64,000 nt of DNA from Terrabacter aerolatus (lineage in GTDB: Bacteria; Actinomycetota; Actinomycetes; Actinomycetales; Dermatophilaceae), in assembly GCF_007991735.1 (NCBI RefSeq), contig NZ_BJYX01000019.1, positions 1-64,000 on the forward strand, read 5' to 3'. Below are positions 16,264 through 26,853 of this stretch, piece by piece; the stretch's first letter is position 1, and the number at the start of each line of letters is the position of its first letter. Both the position numbers and the translations under genes were made by a program. The notes below the pieces were generated by a model. It was not told the origin of the DNA. It did not search any database and saw only the letters and a program-made list of their open reading frames with translations.

Positions 16264-16423
16264 GGACGGGCTCCTGAGGGTGTCGGCGGATCGGTGCTTT
16301 CCCTATCCGTTGCATGGGAGTTTCGAATAGCGCCGCGTTACCGGTCAAATAACTCAGGATTATGTCTCAGAGTGTGGTCCGTCGCGCGAGCCGCGTCCCC
16401 CTGCGGGTGCGCGGGGATCTGCG

Positions 16424-18769
16424 TCAGGCGGTCGCGGGGGCCGTGGGGGCCGCGGGGGCTGCGGGGCCGGCGTGGCGCAGCACGAGGTCGAGCAGCGCGA
16501 CGGCGCCGCGCTTGTCGAGGGGCTCGTTGCCGTTGCCGCACTTCGGTGACTGGATGCACGACGGGCACCCGGTGGCGCACTCACACGACGCGATGGCCTC
16601 ACGGGTTGCACTGAGCCACGGTCGGATCCGACGGAAACCCCGCTCCGCGAAGCCCGCGCCGCCGGGGTGTCCGTCGTAGATGAGGATCGTCGGCAGTCCC
16701 GTGTCGGGGTGCAGGGCCGTCGAGACCCCGCCGATGTCCCAACGGTCCGCGGTCGCGAAGAGGGGCAGCATCCCGATCGCCGCGTGCTCTGCGGCGTGCG
16801 CCGCTCCGGGTATGCCGTCCTCCGCCACCCCGGTCGCGGCGAGCTCGGGCGCGGGCATGGTCCACCAGACGGCCTTGGTCGCGAGCGTGCGTGGCGGCAG
16901 GTCGAGCGGGTGCTCGCCCAGCACCTCGCCGCCGGGCAGCCGGCGCAGGAACGAGGTGACCTGGTGGCGCACGCTGACGTGGCCGAACGAGCAGCGCAGC
17001 GGCCCCCAGTCCTCGTGCTCGGTCTCGTGGACGATCTGGAAGTCGCTGACGGACTGCGCCTGGGTCGTCCAGCCGGGGTCGCCGCGCACGGCGAAGGCGG
17101 CGTGGTCGTCGAGGTCGAGCTCGGTGACGATCCAGCTCTGGCCCTGGTGCAGGTGCACGGCGCCGGTGTGCACCTGGGAGTGGGCCGCGGCGTCGTCGAC
17201 CGTGCCGACGACCCGCCCCGTGCGGGTCTCGATGATGCGCACCGGCTCGCCCGCGCCGCGCAGCGACAGGTGGTCGGCCGGCCGGTCCTCGCGCCCCCAG
17301 AACCAGCCGCGCGGCCGCTTCTTGAGGATGCCGCGGGCCACGAGCGCGTCGAGCAGGACCCGGGTCTGGGGCCCGAAGATCTCGATGTCCGCCTCGGTGA
17401 CGGGCAGCTCGGCCGCCGCGGCAGCGAGATGGGGCGCGAGCACGTGCGGGTTGTCCGGGTCGACGACCGTCGCCTCGATGCCGCGACCGAAGATCGCCTC
17501 GGGGTGGTGCACGACGAACGTGTCGAGCGGGTCGTCGGCGGCGACGAGCACCGCGAGCGACCGCGCGCCCGAGCGGCCGGCACGTCCCGCCTGCTGCCAC
17601 AGCGACGACAGCGTGCCCGGCCAGCCGGCGAGCAGCACGGCGTCGAGGCCGCTGACGTCGACCCCGAGCTCGAGCGCGTTCGTCGCGGCGAGGCCGAGCA
17701 GCTCCTTGGACCGTAGCGAGCGCTCGAGCTCGCGACGCTCCTCGGGCAGGAACCCGCCGCGGTAGGCGGCGATGCGCCCCTCGTCGGTGACGGACACCCG
17801 CTCCTTGGCGATGCGAGCCACGACCTCGACCCCGGCGCGAGACCGCGCGAAGGCGACGGTCTGCACCTGCTCGCGCACGCACCCGGCGAGCAGCTCGCCG
17901 GTCTCGGTGATGGTGCTGACCCGCTGCGGCTGCCCCGTCTCGTCGACGAGGAGCGGCGGCTCCCAGAGGGCGAAGGTCATCGACGCGCGCGGCGACCCGT
18001 CCGTCGTCACCGGGTGCACCGGCATACCGAGGAGCCGTGAGGCGTGCTCCTCGGGGTCGGCCACGGTCGCCGACGCGAAGACGAAGGTCGGCTCCGACCG
18101 GTAGCGCGCAGCGACCCGCCGCAGCCGGCGCAGGACGGCGGCCATGTGGGCCCCGAAGACGCCCTTGTAGACGTGGCACTCGTCGACGACGACGTAGCGC
18201 AGCGCCCGCAGGAACGAGCTCCACCGCTCGTGACCGGGCAGGAGCGAGTGGTGCAGCAGATCGGGGTTGGTCAGCACGAGGTTGGCGTGGTCGCGGATCC
18301 AGCGGCGCTCGTCGGTCGGGGTGTCGCCGTCGTACGTCGCGGGGCGCACGGCCGGAAGTGCGAGCCGGTCGATCCGGCTCAGCTGGTCCGCCGCCAGCGC
18401 CTTGGTGGGGGAGAGGTAGAGAGCCGTCGCCCCGCGCCCGTTGGGGGCGCTCGCCCCTGCGACGAGGTCGCTGAGGATCGGCAGGTGGTAGCCGAGGCTC
18501 TTGCCCGACGCCGTGCCGGTGCTGACGACGACGTGGCGACCGGCGTGGGCGGCCTGCGCCACCTCGACCTGGTGCGACCACGGCGCCTCGATGCCCGACG
18601 CGAGCAGGGCCCCGAGGAGCGTCGGGTCGACCCACTCGGGCCAGTCGGCGTGGACGGCTCGACGCGCCGGGACCTCGTGCACGTGGACGAGACGTTCGGG
18701 GTGGTCACCGACGAGCGTGCGCAGGAGGTCCTCCGGCACGGGTCCCATGGGTGTCGGCTCCCCGTTCAT
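16424..18769 (-). CDS. mrfA: DEAD/DEAH-box helicase, MrfA (YprA)-like
   Basis: A 781-residue superfamily 2 helicase. Motif I is STGTASGKS (residues 83-91), motif II DECH in VVVDECHVYKG, motif VI QQAGRAGRSG. The C-terminal domain has a cysteine cluster, C729, C731, C735, C738 and C744 (CECATGCPSC...KC), the zinc site of the MrfA/DUF1998 group, which in Bacillus acts in mitomycin-type DNA damage repair. The C-terminus ends in Pro/Ala repeats. ATG 18769 is chosen because a TACGGT box lies 8 bases upstream; the next Met is only 7 codons in. Divergent from the BldG-like gene, an arrangement kept across actinobacteria. Confidence 0.9.
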   Translation of the reverse strand: MNGEPTPMGPVPEDLLRTLVGDHPERLVHVHEVPARRAVHADWPEWVDPTLLGALLASGIEAPWSHQVEVAQAAHAGRHVVVSTGTASGKSLGYHLPILSDLVAGASAPNGRGATALYLSPTKALAADQLSRIDRLALPAVRPATYDGDTPTDERRWIRDHANLVLTNPDLLHHSLLPGHERWSSFLRALRYVVVDECHVYKGVFGAHMAAVLRRLRRVAARYRSEPTFVFASATVADPEEHASRLLGMPVHPVTTDGSPRASMTFALWEPPLLVDETGQPQRVSTITETGELLAGCVREQVQTVAFARSRAGVEVVARIAKERVSVTDEGRIAAYRGGFLPEERRELERSLRSKELLGLAATNALELGVDVSGLDAVLLAGWPGTLSSLWQQAGRAGRSGARSLAVLVAADDPLDTFVVHHPEAIFGRGIEATVVDPDNPHVLAPHLAAAAAELPVTEADIEIFGPQTRVLLDALVARGILKKRPRGWFWGREDRPADHLSLRGAGEPVRIIETRTGRVVGTVDDAAAHSQVHTGAVHLHQGQSWIVTELDLDDHAAFAVRGDPGWTTQAQSVSDFQIVHETEHEDWGPLRCSFGHVSVRHQVTSFLRRLPGGEVLGEHPLDLPPRTLATKAVWWTMPAPELAATGVAEDGIPGAAHAAEHAAIGMLPLFATADRWDIGGVSTALHPDTGLPTILIYDGHPGGAGFAERGFRRIRPWLSATREAIASCECATGCPSCIQSPKCGNGNEPLDKRGAVALLDLVLRHAGPAAPAAPTAPATA

Positions 18770-18967
18770 GTGGAGCAACCGTATGCCGTCGGGGTACGGT
18801 AACCGTCGTGCGGGGCAGGTTACTGCGCAGTCGGTCGGGCATCGGAGCCTGGCTGGCGGGGACCCCCTCAGGTCGCTGTCAGCGGATGACCGTCCGCCGC
18901 GCGGCACCGGCCACGCCGGACGCAACCGGAAGCTTTTGGGCACGTGTGGGCACAGGAAGGGGCACAG

Positions 18968-19339
18968 GTGGATCTCTCGATCACCCGAGCCGACCACGGC
19001 AGTCAGACCGTGGTGCACCTCGGCGGCGAGATCGACGTGTACACCGCGCCGCTCGTGCGTGAGAAGCTGGACGAGCAGATCCAGGGCGGCCGCACGCGGC
19101 TGGTCGTCGACCTGACGGACGTCACCTTCCTCGACTCGACGGGACTCGGTGTCCTCGTCGGACGCCTCAAGCTGACCCGCACGCGTGGGGGCACGATGCG
19201 CCTCGTCGGCGCCGACGACCGCGTGCTCAAGGTCTTCGCCATCACCGGCCTCGACAAGGTCTTCGAGATCCACCCCACCCTCGACGCGGCGCTCGCCGCG
19301 AGCGAGTCCGCCGCAGCCGCGCCGGGCGAGGGGTCCTGA
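18968..19339 (+). CDS. bldG: BldG-like STAS anti-sigma factor antagonist
   Basis: A 123-residue single-domain STAS protein. The phosphorylation motif FLDSTGLGVLVG places the acceptor serine at residue 57, the same position as in BldG. When unphosphorylated such proteins bind an anti-sigma factor and free its sigma factor; phosphorylation by a kinase-anti-sigma partner switches them off. No such partner is in this window. GTG 18968 is preceded by AGGAAGGGG at proper distance. The divergent helicase and downstream methyltransferase match the bldG neighbourhood in Streptomyces. Confidence 0.9.
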   Translation: MDLSITRADHGSQTVVHLGGEIDVYTAPLVREKLDEQIQGGRTRLVVDLTDVTFLDSTGLGVLVGRLKLTRTRGGTMRLVGADDRVLKVFAITGLDKVFEIHPTLDAALAASESAAAAPGEGS

Positions 19340-20922
19340 GCGACACCCCGGTCGTCGACGAGGCCCGGATCGCGCTGCTGCGCGCGGACCTCACGGCGGC
19401 CCGTTTCACGGTCGACGGGGTGGCCGAACGGCTGGGGCCCGTCGCCTCCGCGGCGCTCCACCGCGAGCAACCGCTGCCGGCGTTGCTCGCGACCGAGCGC
19501 TCGGCCTCGTCCGGCGACGACCCGTGCGGGGTGCTCGTGCGCCTCTTCACGCTCGGCCGTCCGGTGCCGGCGTCGGCCCTGGCCGGGGCCTTGCCCTCAC
19601 TCGGGGTCGACGGCGCGGTCGCGCTCGGCCTCGTGCGTCTCGGGGGAGCCCGCGCGGGTTTCGCGTCCGGACCGGCGGCCGCGTCCGAGCGGGAGGTCAC
19701 CGCGACGTGCGACCTGCGCCCCTACGGCGACGACGCGCACGACTGGTGGGTCGCCTCCGACCTATCCGAGCTCGCCGTCGGTGGCCCGCTGCGCCCCGAC
19801 CACGTGCTGGGCATCGGCGGCGCCTCGACGACCCTCGCGTCGTGGACGGTGCGCCGACCCGTCGACCGGGCGCTCGACCTCGGCACGGGCTGTGGCGTGC
19901 AGGCCCTGCACCTGACGGGCCACGTGGGCGCCGTCGTCGCCACCGACATCTCCGAGCGGGCGCTGGCGTATGCCGCGTTCAACCTCGCGCTCGCCGCCTC
20001 CGAACGTGCCGGCGCCGTGCCGCCGCTCGAGCTCCTCGCCGGTGACCTGTTGGACCCCGTTGCAGCACAGCGCTTCTCGCTCGTCGTCAGCAACCCGCCC
20101 TTCGTCATCACACCGCGTGACGAGAGCCTCCCGCTCTACGAGTACCGCGACGGAGGTCGGGCCGGCGACGCTCTGGTTCGGTCTCTCGTCCGCCAGGTCG
20201 GCGCCGTCCTCGAGCCCGGCGGCATCGCGCAGTTCCTCGGCAACTGGGAGGTCCCGGCCGGGCGCACGTGGCGCGACGTCTGGGACGACTGGCTCGAGGA
20301 GCAGGCGCGCGACGGCGTGGCGCTCGACGCCTGGGTCGTCCAGCGCGAGTCGCAGGACCCGGCCGAGTACGCCGAGCTGTGGGCTCGCGACGGCGGCGCC
20401 CAGCCCGGCAGCGAGACGCACTCGCAGATGTATGCCGCCTGGCTGCGCGACTTCGCCTCGCGGGACGTCGAGCGGGTCGGGTTCGGCGTCGTGACGCTCC
20501 AGCGCCCGGCGACCGACCGTCCCACCTGGCGCTCCCTCGACGAGGCCCACGGCCCCGTGGCGGCGCCGATGGGCCCGGCGGTCGACGCCGGCCTGCGGGC
20601 TCGGACCTGGCTCGCCGAGCACTCGGACGACGACGTCCTCGACGTCGCGTGGTCGTGCGCCCCCGACGTCACCGAGGAACGGCACGGCAGGCCCGGCGCC
20701 GAGGACCCCAGCGTCATCCTCGTCCGTCAGGGCGGCGGGCTGGGACGGGTCGTGCGCGCCGGGACGGTGCTCGCGGCATACCTCGGCGTCGCGGAGGGGG
20801 AGCTGACCGCGAGGGCGGCGCTCGACGCGATCGCGGCGGTGCTCGGCCTCGACCCGGAGCGGGTGCGCGGCGAGACGGTGCCGCAGCTGCGCGAGCTCGT
20901 CGCCGACGGGCTGCTCGTCTGA
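19336..20922 (+). CDS. Class I SAM methyltransferase with N-terminal extension; unusual start
   Basis: About 528 residues. The methyltransferase core has motif I LDLGTGCGVQAL and the NPPF catalytic motif in VVSNPPFVI, which marks enzymes that methylate amino groups of bases or glutamine (RsmC/PrmC/N6-adenine type). The N-terminal 100 residues resemble the DUF7059-type domain in actinobacterial homologues, and the C-terminal 130 look like a winged or substrate-binding domain. The family region begins upstream of the first standard start (GTG 19420): in frame I see only a CTG at 19336, which overlaps the bldG stop as CTGA and has GAGGGG just before it. I therefore mark 19336, with the start uncertain. 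Confidence 0.75.
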   Translation: MSDTPVVDEARIALLRADLTAARFTVDGVAERLGPVASAALHREQPLPALLATERSASSGDDPCGVLVRLFTLGRPVPASALAGALPSLGVDGAVALGLVRLGGARAGFASGPAAASEREVTATCDLRPYGDDAHDWWVASDLSELAVGGPLRPDHVLGIGGASTTLASWTVRRPVDRALDLGTGCGVQALHLTGHVGAVVATDISERALAYAAFNLALAASERAGAVPPLELLAGDLLDPVAAQRFSLVVSNPPFVITPRDESLPLYEYRDGGRAGDALVRSLVRQVGAVLEPGGIAQFLGNWEVPAGRTWRDVWDDWLEEQARDGVALDAWVVQRESQDPAEYAELWARDGGAQPGSETHSQMYAAWLRDFASRDVERVGFGVVTLQRPATDRPTWRSLDEAHGPVAAPMGPAVDAGLRARTWLAEHSDDDVLDVAWSCAPDVTEERHGRPGAEDPSVILVRQGGGLGRVVRAGTVLAAYLGVAEGELTARAALDAIAAVLGLDPERVRGETVPQLRELVADGLLV

Positions 20923-20941
20923 ATCTGCCCCAAACCACTTG

Positions 20942-20959
20942 TGAGTGAGTGCTCACTCA
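20942..20959. promoter_or_regulatory. TetR-type operator
   Basis: TGAGTGAG-TG-CTCACTCA: two perfect 8-bp arms (20942-20949, 20952-20959) around two bases, 14 bases before the TetR gene start. This is the usual form of an autoregulatory TetR site and probably overlaps the promoter. Confidence 0.75.
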
Positions 20960-20973
20960 TTCATGATGGGCCG

Positions 20974-21693
20974 GTGACGACTCGAGTCGAGGGTGCCGTG
21001 CGACCGACCCAGCGTCGGGCGGCCCCGATGGACCCCGACGACCGGCGCGACGCCCTCATCGAGGTGTTCGTGCGCCTCGCGCACCGCGAGGGCCGCAAGC
21101 CGACGACGAGCGAGATCGCCCAGGAGGCCGGTGTCGCGGAGGGCACGATCTTCCGCGTGTTCCCGACGAAGGAGGTGCTCGAGAAGGAGGCCGTGCAGGC
21201 GGCGTTCTGCCCGGCCCCCGTCCGGCGGCGCATCAGCGCCATCGACCCCGAGGGCTCCCTGCGCGACCGGCTCGTCGACTTCGCCCGCATCATGCAGCTG
21301 CGCTTCACCGAGGTCTTCGGCCTCATGGGCGCCCTGGGGCTGACCCAGCCGCCGAACCGCGGCCCGCACGACGCCTGCTACGAGGCCGGCCGCCACCTGC
21401 GCGGCCACGCCGACGACGAGGAGCACGAGGCGGCGCACCAACCGCTGCTCGAGGCCATCCACGGACTGCTCGTGCACGACGAGGACCACCTCCTCGTGCC
21501 CGGCACCGACGTCATCCACCGGATCCGGCTGCTCACCTTCTCCGGCAGCCACCCCGGCATCGCCGACGGGCGGGTGCTGACCCCCGAGGAGATCGTCGAC
21601 ACCGTGCTCTACGGGGTCGTCCGCCGGGACGACTGCAGCCGGACCGACCGACGCGACCGACTTGCGCAGCGCGACCCGGAGCCACGGCCGTGA
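20974..21693 (+). CDS. TetR-family transcriptional regulator
   Basis: A 239-residue regulator. Helix-turn-helix near the N-terminus: RRDALIEVFVRLAHREGRKPTTSEIAQEAGVAEGTIFRVFP, given here as landmarks IAQEAGVAEGTIFRVF. The C-terminal ligand domain is His/Glu rich (GHADDEEHEAAHQPL). GTG at 20974 is chosen so that the palindromic operator stays in the promoter; a GTG at 20941 would place it in the gene. Next to a two-gene ABC exporter, which it may control, although that operon also has its own MerR-type promoter. Confidence 0.85.
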   Translation: MTTRVEGAVRPTQRRAAPMDPDDRRDALIEVFVRLAHREGRKPTTSEIAQEAGVAEGTIFRVFPTKEVLEKEAVQAAFCPAPVRRRISAIDPEGSLRDRLVDFARIMQLRFTEVFGLMGALGLTQPPNRGPHDACYEAGRHLRGHADDEEHEAAHQPLLEAIHGLLVHDEDHLLVPGTDVIHRIRLLTFSGSHPGIADGRVLTPEEIVDTVLYGVVRRDDCSRTDRRDRLAQRDPEPRP

Positions 21694-21701
21694 CAAACCT
21701 G

Positions 21702-21732
21702 TTGACCCTCACCCCACGTGAGTCCCTAGCGT
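21702..21732 (+). promoter_or_regulatory. MerR-type promoter of the ABC exporter
   Basis: -35 TTGACC (21702-21707), a 19-base spacer, and -10 TAGCGT (21727-21732). The spacer holds CTCAC...GTGAG dyad. A 19-base spacer with a dyad between the boxes is the mark of promoters activated by MerR proteins. The first 20 bases match those of the MerR gene promoter at 63674 at 17 positions. Confidence 0.7.
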
Positions 21733-21766
21733 TCCCCAGCGACACCATGCTCCGAAAGGCACTCTC

Positions 21767-23496
21767 ATGCTGATCCGGCTGCTCCGCAGTCACCTGCGCC
21801 CCTACTCCGGCCAGATCGTGCTCATCGTGCTGGCCCAGCTCGTCAGCACCATGGCCTCGCTCTACCTGCCGAGCCTCAACGGCGAGATCATCGACCAGGG
21901 CGTGGCCAAGGGTGACACCGGCTTCATCGTCAGCCACGGCGGTATCATGCTGGCCGTCAGCCTCGTGCAGATCGCGGCCTCCGTCGGGGCCACCTTCCTC
22001 GCGGCCCGCGTCGCGATGGCGATGGGCCGCGACGTGCGCGGCAACATCTTCGGGACCGTCGTCGACTTCTCGGCTCAGGAGGTGACGCGCTTCGGCGCCC
22101 CGACCCTGATCTCGCGCAACACCAACGACGTGACCCAGGTCCAGATGGTCGTCTTCATGGGCTTCGCGCTGCTCGTCACGACGCCGATCATGATGGTCGG
22201 CGGCATCATCATGGCCCTGCGCGAGGACGTCGGGCTGTCCTGGCTCGTCGCCGTCGCGGTGCCCCTCCTCGGGCTCTTCGTCGGACTCGTCATCTCGCGG
22301 ATGGTCCCGTGGTTCGGGCGCATGCAGACCTCCCTCGACGGGGTCAACCGCGTGCTGCGCGAGCAGATCACCGGCATCCGCGTCGTGCGGGCGTTCGTGC
22401 GCGAGCAGCACGAGGAGGCCCGTTTCGCCGAGGCCAACGGGCTGCTGACCAACGCGGGCCTGCAGGTGGGGCGGCTCATGGCGCTCGTCTTCCCGATCGT
22501 CATGTTCATCTTCAACCTCTCGACCGTGGCCGTCATGTGGTTCGGCGGCCACCGCATCGACTCCGGCGACATGCAGATCGGTGAGCTGACGGCGTTCCTG
22601 TCCTACCTCGTCCAGATCCTCATGGCGGTCATGATGGCCACCTTCATGGCGACGATGATCCCGCGCGCCTCCGTCTCGGCAACGCGCATCCAGGAGGTGC
22701 TCGACACCGACTCCTCGGTCGTCGAGTCGGTGCAGCCGCTCCGCCTCCCGACCGGGTCCGCGGGCCTCGAGCTGGCCGGCGTCGACTTCCACTACCCGGG
22801 TGCCGAGGCCGCCGTCCTGCGTGACGTCAGCTTCCGCGCCGAGCCGGGGCACACGACGGCCATCATCGGCTCGACCGGTGCCGGCAAGACGACTCTCCTC
22901 GGGCTCGTCCCCCGCCTCTTCGACGCCTCGGCCGGCAAGGTCCGGGTCGGTGGGGTCGACGTGCGCGACCTCGAGCTCGACGCCCTGTGGGGGCGCATCG
23001 GCCTCGTGCCGCAGAAGCCCTACCTCTTCAGCGGCACCGTCGCGACCAACCTGCGCTACGGCAACCCCGAGGCCACCGACGACGAGCTGTGGGACGCCCT
23101 GCGGATCGCCCAGGGGCAGGACTTCGTCCAGGCCATGGGAGGGCTCGACGCGGCGATCGCCCAGGGAGGCACCAACGTCTCGGGCGGCCAGCGCCAGCGC
23201 CTCGCCATCGCCCGCGCCATCGTCAAGCGACCCGACATCTACCTCTTCGACGACTCGTTCTCGGCGCTCGACCTCTCGACCGACGCCCGGCTCCGTCGGG
23301 CGCTGCGGCCGGCCACGGCCCGCAGCACCGTCGTCATCGTGGCCCAGCGCGTGTCGACCATCGTCGACGCCGACCACATCATCGTGCTCGAGGACGGCCG
23401 CGTCGTCGGCCAGGGCACCCACGACCAGCTCCTCGACTCCTGTGAGACCTATCAGGAGATCGTCGAGTCCCAGCGCAGCGCGGAGGAGGCGGCCTG

Positions 23497-23497
<1 letters not shown>
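21767..23497 (+). CDS. ABC exporter half-transporter, degenerate-site subunit
   Basis: A 576-residue fused membrane/ATPase half-transporter of the heterodimeric multidrug type (TM287/288, LmrCD). About six membrane segments in residues 15-300, then the ATPase domain: Walker A GSTGAGKTT, signature VSGGQRQRLAIARA, Walker B YLFDDSFSALD. The catalytic Glu after Walker B is Asp, so its own ATP site is of the degenerate kind. ATG 21767 has a weak GAAAGG site. The downstream gene starts within its stop (TGATG) and supplies the partner. Confidence 0.92.
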
Positions 23498-25620
<2,123 letters not shown>

Positions 25621-25646
25621 GCCCCCGCAGGCCCTGCTCGACGAGC

Positions 25647-25677
25647 GGCCCCGTCGTCCCGCGTGGACGGCGGGGCC
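25647..25677 (+). terminator. Terminator after the ABC exporter
   Basis: A 13-bp stem with one T-G wobble (25647-25659 and 25665-25677) around CGCGT, 26 bases after the stop. Confidence 0.7.
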
Positions 25678-25708
25678 TCTCGTCTCCCGACCACCCGGCA
25701 TACGTCGT

Positions 25709-25752
25709 CGGACGGGCGGACGGGCGGACGGGCGGACGGGCGGACTGGCGGA
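25709..25752. repeat. 8-bp tandem repeat
   Basis: About five copies of ggacgggc, the last degenerate (ggactggc), between the ABC terminator and the soxR stop. Confidence 0.8.
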
Positions 25753-25755
25753 CGG

Positions 25756-26187
25756 TCAGGACTCGAGGAGCACGGCCCCCGGGCCGCGGTCGGCCAGCAC
25801 GTCGGACGGGTTGTTGAGCGCGCATGTGCGCAGGCTGAGGCAGCCGCAGCCTATGCAGGAGTCGAGCTGGTCACGCAGCCGCTCGATGCGGCGGATCTGC
25901 TCGTCGAGGCGGCCGCGCCACCCGCGCGAGAGACGCGCCCAGTCGCCGGCGGTGGGGGTGCGCCCCTCGGGGAGGGTGGCGAGGGCGGCGCCGATCTCGT
26001 CCAGGGACAAGCCGATTCGCTGGGCGGCGCGGATGAACGAGACCCGACGGATGGTGCTCCGGTCGTAGCGGCGCTGGTTGCCGCTCGTGCGCACCGAGCC
26101 GATGAGACCGAGGTCCTCCCAGTAGCGCAGGGCGGAGCTCGCCGCACCGGTGCGTTCGGCCACCTGCCCGATGGTGAGCGTCGACAT
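25756..26187 (-). CDS. soxR: SoxR, redox-sensing MerR-family activator
   Basis: A 143-residue [2Fe-2S] regulator. The N-terminal MerR helix-turn-helix is MSTLTIGQVAERTGAASSA and the cluster ligands are in CIGCGCLSLRTC, matching the SoxR C-x2-C-x-C-x5-C pattern. In actinobacteria SoxR responds to redox-active small molecules and turns on oxidoreductases and exporters. The ABC exporter beside it could be a target, although no standard SoxR box was identified. Its ATG at 26187 abuts the stop of the upstream kinase-like gene, so both are made from one mRNA. Confidence 0.93.
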   Translation of the reverse strand: MSTLTIGQVAERTGAASSALRYWEDLGLIGSVRTSGNQRRYDRSTIRRVSFIRAAQRIGLSLDEIGAALATLPEGRTPTAGDWARLSRGWRGRLDEQIRRIERLRDQLDSCIGCGCLSLRTCALNNPSDVLADRGPGAVLLES

Positions 26188-26748
26188 CTAGACGATCCGT
26201 GCTTCGGCGAGCCGCGCGACGATCTCCTCGACGGTCTCGTCGGGGGTCTGCTGCGAGCTGTCGAGCCACAGGCCGATGTGCGGTGTCTCGGTGCGCATCG
26301 TCTGGTCGAAGTCGCGGATCGACCAGAGGTCGCCGTAGCCGACCTTGGCGCGCTCGGACTCGCGCTGCATGACGGTGCCGACGTCGGGCGCCAGCATGAC
26401 GAGGCTGAGGGGGCGCGTCGTCACCTGCTCGAGGAAGCGGGTGAGGCTCGCCCCGACGAAGAGGTCCTGCACGACGACGGTGAAGCCCGCCTCGGCGTAG
26501 GCGTCGGCGGTGCGCGCCGTGATCCGGTGGCGCAGGGCGAGCTGTCGCTCGGCCTCGGGGTCGCCGTGCGGCGACATGTCGACGCGACCGCGCACGACGA
26601 CGCGACGGAACTCGTCGCCCCGCAGGTGCACCGCTCGCGAGAAGCGCTCCGCGAGGAGCTGGGAGACGGTCGACTTGCCCGCAGCCATGACGCCCGTGAC
26701 GACGATGACCTGCGGACTGTCGACGGAGTGGAGGGGCCGGTCGCTCAC
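26188..26748 (-). CDS. P-loop kinase-like protein (AAA_33/shikimate kinase-like fold)
   Basis: A 186-residue cytosolic protein with Walker A GVMAAGKST and a small-molecule kinase layout: HLRGDEFRR after the P-loop, VVVQDLFVG, and LAPDVGTVMQRESER. Similar proteins are labelled AAA-family ATPases or chloramphenicol phosphotransferase-like; the substrate is unknown. GTG at 26748; a TAGGGT box lies 8 bases upstream (26757-26762), so it has its own promoter rather than depending on the FHA operon. It abuts soxR, which suggests a shared redox or xenobiotic stress role (inference). Confidence 0.75.
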   Translation of the reverse strand: MSDRPLHSVDSPQVIVVTGVMAAGKSTVSQLLAERFSRAVHLRGDEFRRVVVRGRVDMSPHGDPEAERQLALRHRITARTADAYAEAGFTVVVQDLFVGASLTRFLEQVTTRPLSLVMLAPDVGTVMQRESERAKVGYGDLWSIRDFDQTMRTETPHIGLWLDSSQQTPDETVEEIVARLAEARIV

Positions 26749-26763
26749 AGTGCACCACCCTAG

Positions 26764-26777
26764 GGGGGTTTGCCCCC
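26764..26777 (-). terminator. Weak hairpin after the FHA gene
   Basis: GGGGG-TTTG-CCCCC, between the FHA gene stop and the kinase-like gene start. It may end the long pknG operon, or be chance in GC-rich DNA. Confidence 0.35.
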
Positions 26778-26853
26778 GACGTCGGTAGACCTCAGGTGAC
26801 GTTCACGTTCCGGCCCGTGCGTATGCCGTCCCCTCGGCAGGCGTCGAGCGTCG

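Noticed and set aside
16264-16370. SAM- or sulfur-type riboswitch upstream of cysP
   Set aside because: There is a small CGGAT/ATCCG hairpin but none of the conserved cores of SAM riboswitches that I know.
20942-20959. Insertion-sequence or recombinase site in the TetR upstream palindrome
   Set aside because: The 18-bp dyad sits at operator distance from the TetR gene and no transposase or target duplication is near.
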